Assembly: GCF_000699445.3 (NCBI RefSeq)
Contig: NC_067198.1
Span: 37,547,523 to 37,611,522 of the forward strand
DNA: 64,000 bases
Source: Schistosoma haematobium
Taxonomy: Eukaryota > Platyhelminthes > Trematoda > Strigeidida > Schistosomatidae
Reading direction: 5' to 3'
The notes under the pieces are model-generated. The model saw only the letters and a program-made list of their open reading frames with translations, ran no database searches and was not told where the DNA came from. Positions 36,401 to 51,400 of this stretch are shown in pieces; position 1 is the stretch's first letter; each line of letters starts with the position of its first letter. A program made the translations under genes and the position numbers.

Positions 36401-39400
36401 AATACCGTCCCCATCATCGTCTTCCAGGTAGTCTGGAATTCCGTCACCATCCTCATCCTCCTGGTGGTCAGGGATACCGTCACCATCAGAATCACCCTCT
36501 AGATGGTCTGGAATTCCATCACCGTCCCTGTCGATATGTTTCGGTAATTTGCTTGCTCTCTTGAGGTGACTCGTTTCGAGATAATTGGGAATACCGTCCC
36601 CATCATCGTCTTCCAGGTAGTCTGGAATTCCGTCACCATCCTCATCCTCCTGGTGGTCAGGGATACCGTCACCATCAGAATCACCCTCTAGATGGTCTGG
36701 AATTCCATCACCGTCCCTGTCGATATGTTTCGGTAATTTGCTTGCTCTCTTGAGGTGACTCGTTTCGAGATAATTGGGAATACCGTCCCCATCATCGTCT
36801 TCCAGGTAGTCTGGAATTCCGTCACCATCCTCATCCTCCTGGTGGTCAGGGATACCGTCACCATCAGAATCACCCTCTAGATGGTCTGGAATTCCATCAC
36901 CGTCCCTGTCGATATGTTTCGGTAATTTGCTTGCTCTCTTGAGGTGACTCGTTTCGAGATAATTGGGAATACCGTCCCCATCATCGTCTTCCAGGTAGTC
37001 TGGAATTCCGTCACCATCCTCATCCTCCTGGTGGTCAGGGATACCGTCACCATCAGAATCACCCTCTAGATGGTCTGGAATTCCATCACCGTCCCTGTCG
37101 ATATGTTTCGGTAATTTGCTTGCTCTCTTGAGGTGACTCGTTTCGAGATAATTGGGAATACCGTCCCCATCATCGTCTTCCAGGTAGTCTGGAATTCCGT
37201 CACCATCCTCATCCTCCTGGTGGTCAGGGATACCGTCACCATCAGAATCACCCTCTAGATGGTCTGGAATTCCATCACCGTCCCTGTCGATATGTTTCGG
37301 TAATTTGCTTGCTCTCTTGAGGTGACTCGTTTCGAGATAATTGGGAATACCGTCCCCATCATCGTCTTCCAGGTAGTCTGGAATTCCGTCACCATCCTCA
37401 TCCTCCTGGTGGTCAGGGATACCGTCACCATCAGAATCACCCTCTAGATGGTCTGGAATTCCATCACCGTCCCTGTCGATATGTTTCGGTAATTTGCTTG
37501 CTCTCTTGAGGTGACTCGTTTCGAGATAATTGGGAATACCGTCCCCATCATCGTCTTCCAGGTAGTCTGGAATTCCGTCACCATCCTCATCCTCCTGGTG
37601 GTCAGGGATACCGTCACCATCAGAATCACCCTCTAGATGGTCTGGAATTCCATCACCGTCCCTGTCGATATGTTTCGGTAATTTGCTTGCTCTCTTGAGG
37701 TGACTCGTTTCGAGATAATTGGGAATACCGTCCCCATCATCGTCTTCCAGGTAGTCTGGAATTCCGTCACCATCCTCATCCTCCTGGTGGTCAGGGATAC
37801 CGTCACCATCAGAATCACCCTCTAGATGGTCTGGAATTCCATCACCGTCCCTGTCGATATGTTTCGGTAATTTGCTTGCTCTCTTGAGGTGACTCGTTTC
37901 GAGATAATTGGGAATACCGTCCCCATCATCGTCTTCCAGGTAGTCTGGAATTCCGTCACCATCCTCATCCTCCTGGTGGTCAGGGATACCGTCACCATCA
38001 GAATCACCCTCTAGATGGTCTGGAATTCCATCACCGTCCCTGTCGATATGTTTCGGTAATTTGCTTGCTCTCTTGAGGTGACTCGTTTCGAGATAATTGG
38101 GAATACCGTCCCCATCATCGTCTTCCAGGTAGTCTGGAATTCCGTCACCATCCTCATCCTCCTGGTGGTCAGGGATACCGTCACCATCAGAATCACCCTC
38201 TAGATGGTCTGGAATTCCATCACCGTCCCTGTCGATATGTTTCGGTAATTTGCTTGCTCTCTTGAGGTGACTCGTTTCGAGATAATTGGGAATACCGTCC
38301 CCATCATCGTCTTCCAGGTAGTCTGGAATTCCGTCACCATCCTCATCCTCCTGGTGGTCAGGGATACCGTCAGCATGAGAATCGTCTTCTAGATGGTCAT
38401 GGTGTGAGCAGCGTTGTTGACTGTGAATTTTTTTATTGTTGTTTTTTCCGTTTCTTTTTATATTTTTTTTATTGTCATTTGTACGTATTTCTTTATTTTT
38501 ATGTTTTCGAGCTGGACGTTCGTTTATTTTATACTTACCTTGATTTTTGATCTCTTTACTATTTTCCAGGTAATCTGGAATGCCATTTTCATCTTCGTCT
38601 TCTAAGTAGTTTGGTATTCCATCTCCATCATCATCTTCCATATAATCTGGAATACCGTCTCCGTCTGAATCACTTTCCAAATGATCTGGAATGCCATCAT
38701 TATCATCATCTTCTAGGTAGTCCGGAATACCATCGCCATTTTCATCTTCCATATAATCCGGTATGCCGTTACCATCTGAGTCTAGCGATGTTTCATCTTC
38801 GTCATCATGATCATCTTCATGATGCCTAGATAAATAGTTTGTGATAGAATGAGATTTTCGGTGAGTTTTCACCTGGTTATTTTTTGTTGTTTGACATGAA
38901 TGGACGTCACATGATTGTTTATTTTTTGTGGAGTGTAACCTTTTGTCATTTTCATTAACCTAACAGGAATAAAATACATAATATTGAACATTTGTCAAGA
39001 TTTAGATTAAAAATTTTTTAAAAATGTGCATGATATTTGTATAGAATATTTAGAAGTTACTGTGACAGGTTTGATCATATTTTCATTGATCCCATAAAGA
39101 TATTTTTCCCAAATCAACTAACATCGAGATCATTTGGTCATAAATAAATCCAAAACTTATGCAATCTGCCAATATTAGCATTATGAAACCGTAAAGAAAC
39201 GAACAAAATGAAAAACAGAAAACATATCAGTCTTTCAATTTCTTTTAAGTTAGATTTTTTGGTAGCCGATATTTCACTGTCATACTAAATAGAGTATATT
39301 GAGAACAAGATTAACATCGGAAGTTTTATGAGTTGATGAGAAATGATGAAATTTTTTAGAACAATAATATACATGATTCACTATCTCTTTTTGAGGTATT

Positions 39401-42400
39401 ACGGTTAAACATTCAAGGAACATATTTAGTAAATGGACATTTCTTAACGATTTATTTGTGAATAAACTGTAACTGTTCCATATTGTCATTCTTGAAAGTA
39501 ATTCCGAATGTGATAGGTTCGGTTTTGGATAGTGTCCTCAGTGTGTTGAATCACTTACGTACATTTGAGCAACAAAATGATAGTATTACTAGTAATTTAA
39601 CAATGGACAAGGCTTATAAATTGGTGCAAAATCTACATAGGTTTCAATATGAAGTCGGAGGTCTGTCACTTGATTTACACTTTCTATTAATTGTTTTCCT
39701 AAGTCGTACCTTAGGATTATAACCCGTTAGTTCTATCATGCATGAAATACAATTTTGAATAAATATTATCAACGAACTTGCGATCTCGATTTTTGAAGGC
39801 CATTGTTCACTGCAGTAAAGAAATACAGGAAAAATTGCTATTTGTTATATCCGTCTTCAAATAGACAGATTGTCATCCCATTTGTGCTACATATAATATA
39901 AGTAAATAAATGGGATGAGAGACATTCAAATCCATATCTAGATTTCATTTGCTATCAGTCTTTCATAATTGTATGGTTTTTACAATAAATAAATTGCTAG
40001 CTTACTCAAAACCTTTCTCAATTAACAAAATAGACCAGCTGAATTATTAAAAAAAAAACCCATGTGCATCCCAAGTATCCGTGATTCGTTATTCATGGCG
40101 TTCAAAAGAATGAATTTTTCCTGCATCTTTATCATATATAACTATGCCATGTACACACTCCAAGTCGACGAAAGGATTTCTAAGTAGAAGATCAATCTCT
40201 AGAAAATTAGATGAACAAAGAGTAACTATTCAGAAAACTAGGAAGAATGCATGAATCTGTCAGACAGTATTTTACATAGCCATTGCAAGTGTGACAGTTT
40301 TGAATCTGCCAATAGTTTGTGAATAAAGAGAATTCAGTAAGTCTCTCATTTACAAACATTGTTAGTTGGTGAACTTGAGTGTAGACATCCATAATTAAGC
40401 TGGTATTTTATAACTCATGAAAGAGTAAAGATCTGACACACTTCGATAACCTAACCTGAAACTAGCCTAATTTTATTGGGGTCGCCATTTCAGAGTCTCA
40501 ATTAGGAGACAGATTATAAAGAAAATAGAAGTTTTATAAACCATGTTAATTCAACTGATCCTATGATCTCTCTTTTTACTTTTTTTTACTGACCACTGCT
40601 TTTAATCATCATCTGGATTTTTTTCAGTCAATGTTTAAATTTCTACTGCTTTTCATTGTATTTACATACTGACAAACTATGTTTTCCTTACACCTATAAA
40701 TTTAGTCGAAGCTATAAAAGTTCGGAGATTTTTCCTTGTTTGCCAAATTGTCTATCAGATTACCGACAAAATAGACATACGTCGAGTTACCTAGGATGAA
40801 TAATCATTCTACGAAATCATTTATTATCAACCAATCAACAGTCCGTTTCTACAAATACACACTCAATAATCCATTAAATTACACAAATAATAACTGAGAT
40901 TAGTACTGATGGAGTAAGTATAGGAGCTTAAACGTTACAACTGTTTCTATTGATCTATAAATACATCTTTTTGAAAAATCGGACTATTCACAAAATATGC
41001 ATCATTAGATTTTCTGTTTTACAACTTCAAATAGGAAACTTTTTTAGATTAGTAGTAGTCTAGTCCACTGTAAATTCAATAAAATACAAGTTTAAAATTT
41101 TATAAATGGAATTTTCTTAAATTTGAAATTAGTTTCCGGCTTAGTTCATCAGTTATATTAAGTAGAACACTGTAAATAACTTAACCATGAAGAAAAGAAT
41201 TTACAGGAACTTTTCACTTTTTTTGGAAAAAAAGTATTATCAGCATGGGGTTGTGGAGATTATTAAGTTTTTGATTGAGATCATGAACCGATTAATATTA
41301 GACCACCATTGAAAACCTGTAAGCACTAGATGACCCTGGGTTCGAATCTCGCGAGCGGGATCGTGGATACGCACTGATGAGGAGTCCCACAATAGGACTC
41401 AAAGGCCTTCCAATACTTTTTTTCAGGTACGTTCATATACAGACAATCCTGTATCACAGTATTATTATGCATATTTACTTATGTATATCTGGACTACATT
41501 TTTTAAAATAATCTATTAATCATGTGCATAGTTGACAATATCATTATTGCGATAAGTAATAAGATGAACTATGTAATGAACGTGTCATGGGATTATCTAA
41601 AATTTGCATGTCCGTGATTCACTATTTCTTATTCTTTAGATCATTAAAGTAATTTTGATAGTAAATCGAAATCTAATATGGAGAGTATCATAAAACAATT
41701 GTTAAATATACATGACATTATTATGCAAAATTAACTTCGGAATTAAGAAATACGATTATCTCGTTTGTTATAAGTCTGTTTAACTGTAAAAGTTAATGTT
41801 GTCAACGTTAAGAATTGCAATTAGTCAGTTTCATTTTCGACATACTTACATGTTGACCGGATTACCTTGATATTCCCATTCAACCAGAGGTTTTTATTCA
41901 TGTTGGATAGTGACTAATAATTGTATCAAGCTTACAAGTTCCAAATAAGATAAAACGTGTTTCCTGAGCTCAAGTGCTCACCAATATCCAACTTAAATAA
42001 GAATTTCTTAATCATTGTTACTATTTTTCATTTTCTGTTTACTAAAAGCTGTATGAAAAAATGATTCTGATCACTCTGTATTTCCTGACTGGTAAAAAGG
42101 ATTTCTCTTGAATTGATGAGCTGATCTGAGTTAAAATATCACTGGGAAGCTGAAAGCACTTGACGGACGTTTCGTCCTAGTATACAACACCTCACTAGTG
42201 AGCATCCGTGAGACCCTCACGTCACAATCGAACAAACGACCCTCAGTCTCACACTGGAACACTTAATATCTGAACCACTGAATCGTAATCCGACAGTATA
42301 ATTTTCTAACTTCAGTCAATCCGCAATAGTACACGACCATCTCCCATTGTCTTCAGTAGGTAATTGCCAATCACTCGACACGGTTTAGCTTCACTGATCA

Positions 42401-45400
42401 CGGTCTCTCAATAGAAGTGTTGAAATTTCCTCTGGAAATTAGTTACTAGTAACCACATAATAATTATATGTGTTTGTTGAGATTTTCGAATTTCACTGAA
42501 ATCCTGAAGTGAATTAAATTTAAAGATCATCGCGCAATGTTGCGGATTGATTAAAGTTAGAAATTAATACCGTTGGATGCCAATTCGGTAATTTGGACAC
42601 TAAGTGTTCCCGCGTGAAACCGAGTGTCCTTGGTTTGATTCCGACGTGAGGGATCATGGATGCTCACTACTGAGGAGTTGTATGCTAGAACGAAGTATCA
42701 AAGAAGTTTCAACTTCGATCAGTTCATGATTTCAATGAAAATGAACAATCTTTTATTGTCCCAGTTTGTTATCAAATTTATTCATGTTCATAAGAACAGA
42801 ATTCATTTGTTTTTACATATGACGTGATCTTAAGTTAATGATGATGATATACGATCATAAAAATATTTAATAAGTCATGTTACTAATAAATATTTATTGA
42901 ATTATTGAAATGTCTAGAGTTAAAACATAATAGTTTCTGTGTATGTTTTATAAATCAGTCAACATTATTATCAACATACAAGAATAAAATAAAATTATAC
43001 TAAATTAAGAAAAGTTTACACTATAAAAGAAATTTATAAGTGGTTTATTGCAGATTATGACTGTTAGAAACTAATTTACACAACGGAATAACTTTCATTC
43101 TATAATTGTTTGAATCTATTCAGAAGTATATGAACTATGTAAGATGATAAATTTCAAGACAATGATTGTTTCAGTTTGCAATAGTAAAACAAATAAAACG
43201 GAATTGGTGAGACTATAATTTGTGGACGATCATTGAGCGACGCTAAAGTGACCTTGAGAATGTCCATCTACTAACCAAGACTAAATGAGTGTTATAAAGC
43301 AATGTGAAGAATAAGGATTATGATTTTCGGTTGATGGTAGGGGTTAGGAATTAGATTTAGGGTTTTCATCACGAAATGACATAAGCTAAAATGCCAAAAT
43401 GCTATTTAGCCAAATGGATGAATGAATTTCGTGCCAAAATCTAAGACCTATTATCCTAAATCTGATTGGTTCGTCCATGAGTTACAGTCTCGGCCAAGAA
43501 ATTATTAACTTCATACTTATCTAAATTTTTTTCTAAATAAGAAATCGGATTGATGAATAGTTTAACTATGTAATTCTTCTAACCTTCTGTTTTTCTTTTA
43601 ATTTTAATTTATCAACTTTTTTCATTTGTGTTGCTTCGTTTTGTTTCATTTTCTTGATATTTTTTCTATTTGATCCAGTTACTTCATTAGCTGTTCCTGC
43701 TTCTGCTCCAGGCAATAAAAAACTGCCAAATATTGATGATTTTAAGTTTGTATCAGCTAAATTAACTTCTTGATCATTCTCTATTTCATTGTCATCATCA
43801 TCATCATCATCATCATCATCGTTAACATTATCAAAGGGAGTAGAAACATGATCAGGGTAATCATTCATATCATGAATATTCAGTAAAATGTCTTTATTTA
43901 AAGAATAAAATGAATCAGTATTTTCATTTGGTGTTAAACTTTCTGCTAATTTACGATTTTGTTGTTTGGTATTTAATTTAACAGTATTTTGTTCCTTGAT
44001 ATGTTTTATTGGTATTTGTTGTTGATTTGATTGTTTTAAAGAAGGTGAACCAGTAGATTTGATTCCTTGTATTGATGTTTTCTTTGAATTTATATTACCG
44101 CCATTTTCTTGTTTATTATTTGGATGATGTTTAATTGTATGTTCATTTTTTGAATTGATATTAGATTGAACAGATTTTGAATTAAATGATTTTATTTTAG
44201 ATTTTATTTCATTAACATTATGATGATTATCTGGATTATCATTCATGTTATCATTGAAATCAAATGATGGAATTGCTTGTATTGTATTCTTTGGTAAAGG
44301 TTCACGTAGTTTAGCACGAATACGTATTAATTTACGTTTAGCTTCATTAACCATATAGGCTTGATGTTGTTCTTCTTGTGTTGGTTCACGTATTCTTAAT
44401 ACTTTTTTAATTAAACCAGAAGGTGATTTAACTAATTTATAATGTAATCCACCATCACGTCGACAATCTGGAATACCATCACCATTTGCATCAGGATCTA
44501 GTACATCAGGAATACCTTAAAACAAAAATTAAAGAAGGGTAGATAAGAAAAGAGAAGTCTGAAAACGATAAACACAGCTTTTGATATAGAAGACTTTTGA
44601 AAACTGTTAAATTTTATCGTTTACATCATGGACCGACTTTAATTAGATAACCATGAATACCAAGAATTTAAATAAAGCTTTATTTAAATTCATAAAGGGA
44701 ACCAATTGCATGAAATACCAAGAATTACTGAACAACTGTTTTATTCTAGTATAGCTTAACTTATCAGCAGCGTCCATCCACGATTTCATTGAAGATCGAA
44801 CGCGTCATTAATGAACAATACTGAAGAATTTCATGCTATGAAAAAGCAGTTGTCCAGTACTTACTGATTTCCAATTCTTATTTAACTAAGTCAGTCTATC
44901 ATATAAACTATAAAATAAAACTATCGGTAATTTCAGTTATTACGACGGATTTGAATAAAAAATGTAGATTGAAAAGTATTGAAATTTCCATACTGGAAGT
45001 TAGAACAACACATATAAGCAAACAACATTGTTTTCAGTCAGCTCTTTGTTATAACTGTGACTGCAGATTAGACGGCAGCGCATTATCGATCGAACCAAAG
45101 ACGCGTAAACACGTAAGGACGGCCTAGAGTCCTGATTGACCCTGCTTCCTGTTTAGCCCAGCCAGTTAAGTCCAGAACGCAAGTCTCAGCCTCTGAGATA
45201 TGAATCGTTATATTTCAAGCATACTCTGTTTATATACCAATCAAGCAGACCACATCGTACCATAAAATAGAAAATGACATTTGACACGTGAAATAAGTAT
45301 TGATCAGTACGAAAATGACATATGAAATAAATATTGACCAGTAGGAAAATGATACCATCTCTAGTCCGAGAATAGCATTAGACTTAATAGAATAATTTTT

Positions 45401-48400
45401 GGGATATTTTCCTGAATATCTCGACAATGTTTATCGGACTTTGTAATATTTATATGGGTGTATGAAAAATTAAACCAACCAAGGCAGTTTATGAGTCAAA
45501 CATAACAATTAAGTAGATTACATAGTTAAATATATTTTCATATACATAACCAAATATTAGAGTAAAACCTAGTAAAGATCTATAAGAAAACAATATTGCT
45601 CATTTATATCGATTATTCACGTTATAATCTACCCATTTTTTACATGGTTTCCTAGTTCATCAGTACAAGCTATATATTGCTACTAATTTTAGTAATCTAC
45701 CTCATTGAAATGTTAGTACAATATGATTTAAAATAATAAGTAATTAGGGAGAACTAACGAAGGCTTTCCGATATATATTATGCTCAATCACTTTTATAAA
45801 AGAATTTGAAGATTTATTAGTATTTTCGTCCTCCTTTGTCCTTATTTAGTAAGATTATTATTTCTTATATTATTGTTTTATTTGTTTCAGTTATAATGGA
45901 GTTGTTTTTGGTTCTATGGTGCATTTATGTGCTAAGTAATGGTCATTAGTTCCAAAGCTGTAAGTTGCTGTTTTAGGCAACTGGCATTAACTTAGGTTTT
46001 TTAGTCACTATTGTAAAGAAGTAAATGATGAAGTGATACATCCTGTTTGAAATTCCAGTTCTGTATATTTCCTATCTTACTTTTGATTTACTTTTTCTAT
46101 TAATTTGGTAGATATCAAACAACTTGAAATATGACCCTATTTCGATTCAAGTATTCATGAGTGTTATTTTTAGATTATACGACGAAAAATTCAGAGCAGG
46201 AATCTCTTTTCAAAGAACTTTTTATTAAGTTATACAATCGTAAATGTGTATGAAATTTTAAAAACACGATGATGTAATAGGTCATAGAGTGTAAATAATA
46301 ACAATAAATTATTGCTTGTACAAATAAAAAGGTATATAAAATTAATAATTATAAACACGAAGTTCAGCGATGTTTGCTTATAGTTCCTTGAAAAAGCTTG
46401 GACCAGATCACCGAACGAAACGGTGGATTTACTTCAAATTCAATCAGTGAGATGTTAAAAATATATTCCTCATTAATGTCTTAAATAAACTCGGTGTTTA
46501 ATTACTGTGAAACTGTTCGTTCAAATTTAGACGAAAGTTCTTGTATATTTACGATTGTACAGCTTGATAATAAATTCGTTGAAAAGAGATCTCGCTGAAT
46601 TTCATGTTATATTTAACTGGGAACTATGTATGTTTATATAACAATATGTTATATTTCAATCAAATCAGTAAGTTTTGTCAATCCAACTAAGAGTTATAAG
46701 CAGTTGATGGGATTTCACGAAATAAAATGATTTCGTACCATTTTTTCATTTGGAATTTTAGTATTTGTTCTGATCAGATTAATAAAGAGAATAAATCGTC
46801 GAGAAGAAAACTTTCATTGTCTAAATGTTTTCATTTTTAAACAAATTGTATAGAAATAGAATCAACCGATTTGTGACATCATAATGAAGTATGCTAAAGA
46901 AGGAGGAGTACATAAGTCTCTTGGTATATACCGAAACAATCCAATGCACTTGAAGATAAGTAATCCATCTCTTATAGAGTAAATTGTGAAAAATTCATGA
47001 AATGGATTGAAACCTGAATACATCATATTCATAACTAAGAGTGTATTAAATTAAAGCCATATTGGTACAACAGGTAGAAGGCTGAACAAATCATAGGTTT
47101 CTTACAAATCATCAGTACATGCATGTCTGAACAATAATAAAATCAAAGGTCAATAGGATGATGAATGTAGTAATACAATAAAAAGACGTTTCTTTTTATA
47201 CATACGACTGAGTTGGTCTGACAGTACATTATTTTCTGTGATTCTTGATTTCTTTTATCATTATAGAGTGATTCATTGACATATGATACTACCAGGATAT
47301 TATATAGGTATACTGATGAGGAAACTGATAAGAGGTTATTAGCTAATCAGTCAAGCACTATTATAAAACCAACCATACATAATCCAACTACAACAGTGCT
47401 TCATCACAAATCCTTAATATTTCCAACGGTAGAGTGTTTTCCCATGGCTGTCATACTGGACACAGTAAACTTAGGCGCATAGTTTAAAAGTTACAAATCA
47501 CAATGGTATACACATTAACTCCTCTTTATTCTTCATTGATTTTTTCACAATTGACGTCAATTCATAATCAAAATATCTAGAATTAATCAAATGTATTTGA
47601 ACTACCAATTTTCTTTAAAAAAACCATAATAATTCCTACCATCATTATCATCATCTTCGTCTACGTGGTTTAATAATCCATCCATATCTGAATCTTGTGT
47701 TCTGTCGATTTTTCCATCATTATCCAAATCATTATCAATATGATCTGGAATTCCATCACAATCTTTATCATTTGGATCGCCTAAATCGACATTTAACAAG
47801 TTGGCTTCTTGTCGTGCAATATGAGCTGCAAACAAAAAATAGCAATTGTATTCATAAATTATGGTTTTTTTTAGGAATAACAATATACGTAGAATCACAC
47901 TCAAGCCAAATACTATGTATGATACTCCAGTGCACATTTAAGCCTAAATTATACAAACACAAGTGTACTTAGTGAAGAAAACTACATACAAATCTAATGT
48001 TATTGAATTATTTGTATAAGAGGAAGGGGGTACCGAGAAAATCACAAATCCGCATTAAAAATGGTGTAATATTGATGGTATTTTAAGTTGACAGATACTC
48101 ATCAAATTAATTACACTAATGAATTCAATAAACGTTTTTCAATACAACTAATGATGTTCTTAGAGGTGGTTAGTAATAAAATTAAGAAATTTAAGTGCTC
48201 AGTAATAATGTATGAATGATGTTTATAACAATTACAACATAATATCTACTCAGAATCCGTAAATGTCACACGTGGAAATGTAAAGATTTAAACATTTACG
48301 AAGATAAGCGACTAAAAATATTAAGTTTATCAAGTAAATTAGCGTTGGATTGTCTCACATTTATTTACTAGTTGAAGTTTTAACAAGCCAAATATTTTTG

Positions 48401-51400
48401 AATTTATTACATAATCAATTGTTATTCATCCTTTTTATACTGTAAAAGTAGAGTTAATGCTATCTATGTTGTTTGGTTTTCAATCCCCTAAACAATAAAA
48501 ATGTCATTAATTCGTAGATCGATTATTTCCATGTTGAGCAAACATCCATTTTTTCATGTAATAGTCTCATGGATACTATCGACGAATTCTATCTGGTCGT
48601 TAACTCTTGTTTAGATTCCTGTCTACCTCTTAAAACGGACAGGTTTAGTAAACCTTACGAATTATATATACCAGCTAAATATCGTAATAAGCTAAGACGC
48701 CTACAGAAACGTTATTTTAAGTCAAACGACTTCACGGCAGTTGTACAAATAACAATAATTTTTAACCAAAATAAAGAGAAACATAGGTTAAAAGCCATTA
48801 ATGAGGAGATACTAGCACTTAATACTAACTCAAAGGTACAAAACTTAACTATCCTTTTCAATAAACGCGCTTAAGCAACTCAAAATGTTGATATACCGTG
48901 CATCCAGCATAATAGCACTTTTATATACGATTCTAAAACTATAACAGACCTCAGTGGTATTTTTGCGAATGGTGTAGTAATCACAAATGGCTCTGCTTCA
49001 AGAGTTATGTGTGTGACTAGCAACTCAATAAAATCTATCTCTTTCACATGCATGGAAATTAGTCAGGCTATAAGTATCCTTAAGCTTTCGAGAGGTCATG
49101 GAGCAGATGGGGTTTCATCCTTTGTCTACAAATATAGTGATCCGGATATTCCACTTCTTCTAAAGCTGTTTACTCTATGGAAACAGGTTCTTACCCTTAC
49201 TGTTGGAAAACCGCGTACATCATACCACGTTACAAATCTAGAGATTAGACTGACATGAACAATTATCGGCCGATAAATATTACTCCAGTTATCTCTCGAA
49301 TTATGGAAAAAATTATAAGTGATGAACTTTCGAACTATTTACTCGCTGGAAAATTTATCAATGATACTCAACATGGATTTCTTAGAAATCGTTCTCGCAT
49401 GACATGTCATTTTGACTTCTTTAATTTAGTCTATTCTTTACATAGCCAAGGATATCTAGTCTTAGTGCTATATCTGGACATTTCTAAAACCTTCGACATG
49501 GTTAACCACCAACTTCTTATAGGTAAACTCGCATCTTACGGGGTTCAACACCCTTTGCTAGCTTGGTTTGATTCCGTTCTCAGCAATCGACATCAAATAG
49601 TTAAAATTAACTCTTCATTGTCTAATGCTGTCCCTGTTAGAAGTGGTGTAATACGAGGTAGTGTCTTAGGCCCTTTGCTCATTTTAGTGTTTATCAATGA
49701 TATTTGTGGAAGTTTTTGTGTGGGTAACCCCCTTCTATATGCAGATGATCTTAAAGTAGTATACTCATTTTCTCCACATCAGCTGAAAAATATGCGAAAT
49801 TGAATCAGCATGAAGCTTAACAAGGTAGCACAGTGGGGACGGTTAGGGTTAGGAATTAGATTTAGGGTTTTCATTATGAACTGGCATCACTTATAATGCC
49901 AAAACTCTATTTAGCCCGATGGATGGATAAATTTCGCGCCAAAACCTGAGATCTGTTATTTGAAGGAAGCTCTTTTTCCCTAAATATATATATTTTCATC
50001 AATCTGATCAGTAAATACATTGTTCAATGTATCAATTCTTTACACATATAACATTGAACATTCATAATATCTATAACCTAGGCAAGAATAATTTATGCTA
50101 ACAGATAACAGGGAAATAGGACACATATAAACACACAAACAGAAAAAAACAGATATGAACTCATGGAAAACTACTTGAACAGTCATAATTCTTTGTAGAA
50201 ATACACTAATATTCATGCTAAACATTAAAGCATGCTTTCAAACTAACGAAGCTAGAATTAATAATTGTTGTAGTAATTTTACATTGAAAAATCTTATTTA
50301 TCATTTCATGGCTCGTTTAGGAGTATTTGCTATTGAAACTAATTTGTTATAGCAAAATGTACAAGAGGGATTAAATACATAAAACTGTAACGCCTCAATA
50401 AATTACATTTTAACATATATTTTAAAAGTTTTAGGTCCAATTTCAAATAGTGTTAAAAGAAGTTATTGTTAAGCCCATTTACGTTAAATTCATGAAATCT
50501 ATAATTTAAGCTTTAAAAAATAATTATGTCGTTGTGAAACAGATGATGATCATGATCCAAGCATAATAATGAGGAACCACGTAGTCGACTTTTGAGATTA
50601 TTGGCAGCTATAAACACTCCATGTTTACAAATATGCCAGTTCATGTCATTGTTAAAATTCCGAACTTTGGAGTTCTAGGAATGCTTTTTAACAAACTGTT
50701 GTACTGCTATTTCTGGTTTACAATAACACAGTTAATATAAGTAAGTACAGTGTTTAATCTGTTTATTCTGGTTAGCGTTTAAACGGATTAAATAACACTA
50801 TGCTTACTTATATTAACTATGTCATTGTAAAAAAGGAGAAACAACGATACAAAAGCTTGTTAACAAACAGGCCAGATTCCGTAGGGATCGATCGTGCACG
50901 GACTGAATCGCCACACTACAGACCATTGTTGAACAATCAATTGAATGGAACTCATCACTGTACACCAACTTCCTAAACTCTGAGAAGGCGTTTGACAGTG
51001 TGGATAGGAGAACATTATGGAAACTTCAACACTATGAAGTACCTGAGATCATCAACATCATCAGGAATTCATAAGACGAACTACACTGCAAAGTGGTTCA
51101 TGGGAGACAGCTGACACTCATTCCAAGTGAGGACAGGAATAAGACAAGGCTGCTTATTCTCCCCCTTCCTCTTTATTATGTTGATCGACTGGATTATGAA
51201 GATCTCGGTATCTGAGGGGAAGTAAGGAATACAATGAACAGCTCAGAGCCAATTGGAACATTTGTTCTTCAAAGATAACCTGACCATTCTATCCCATACA
51301 CGCGGGCAAATACAGTTTATGATAACCAGCGTAGCACCTGCCTCTGCATCAGTAGGCCTTATAAAACACAAAGGAAAAAGCAACATCCTCAACTTCAACA

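Noticed and set aside
33853..38196. Twenty-three identical 61-codon open frames on the minus strand, one per repeat unit
   Set aside because: They are the shifted frame of the 189-bp unit; each ends once per unit and lacks the calcium-loop pattern seen in the long frame.
33751..38372. CRISPR-like regular repeat spacing
   Set aside because: There are no unique spacers: the entire 189-bp unit repeats and is protein-coding in a eukaryotic gene.
39483..39722. 79-codon plus-strand open frame in the intron upstream of exon f
   Set aside because: No recognisable motif, no splice partners and composition like the surrounding intron.
45230..45427. 65-codon minus-strand frame with hydrophobic stretches
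   Set aside because: Lies within or next to probable repeat D, has no acidic-loop pattern and no consistent splice sites with the host gene.
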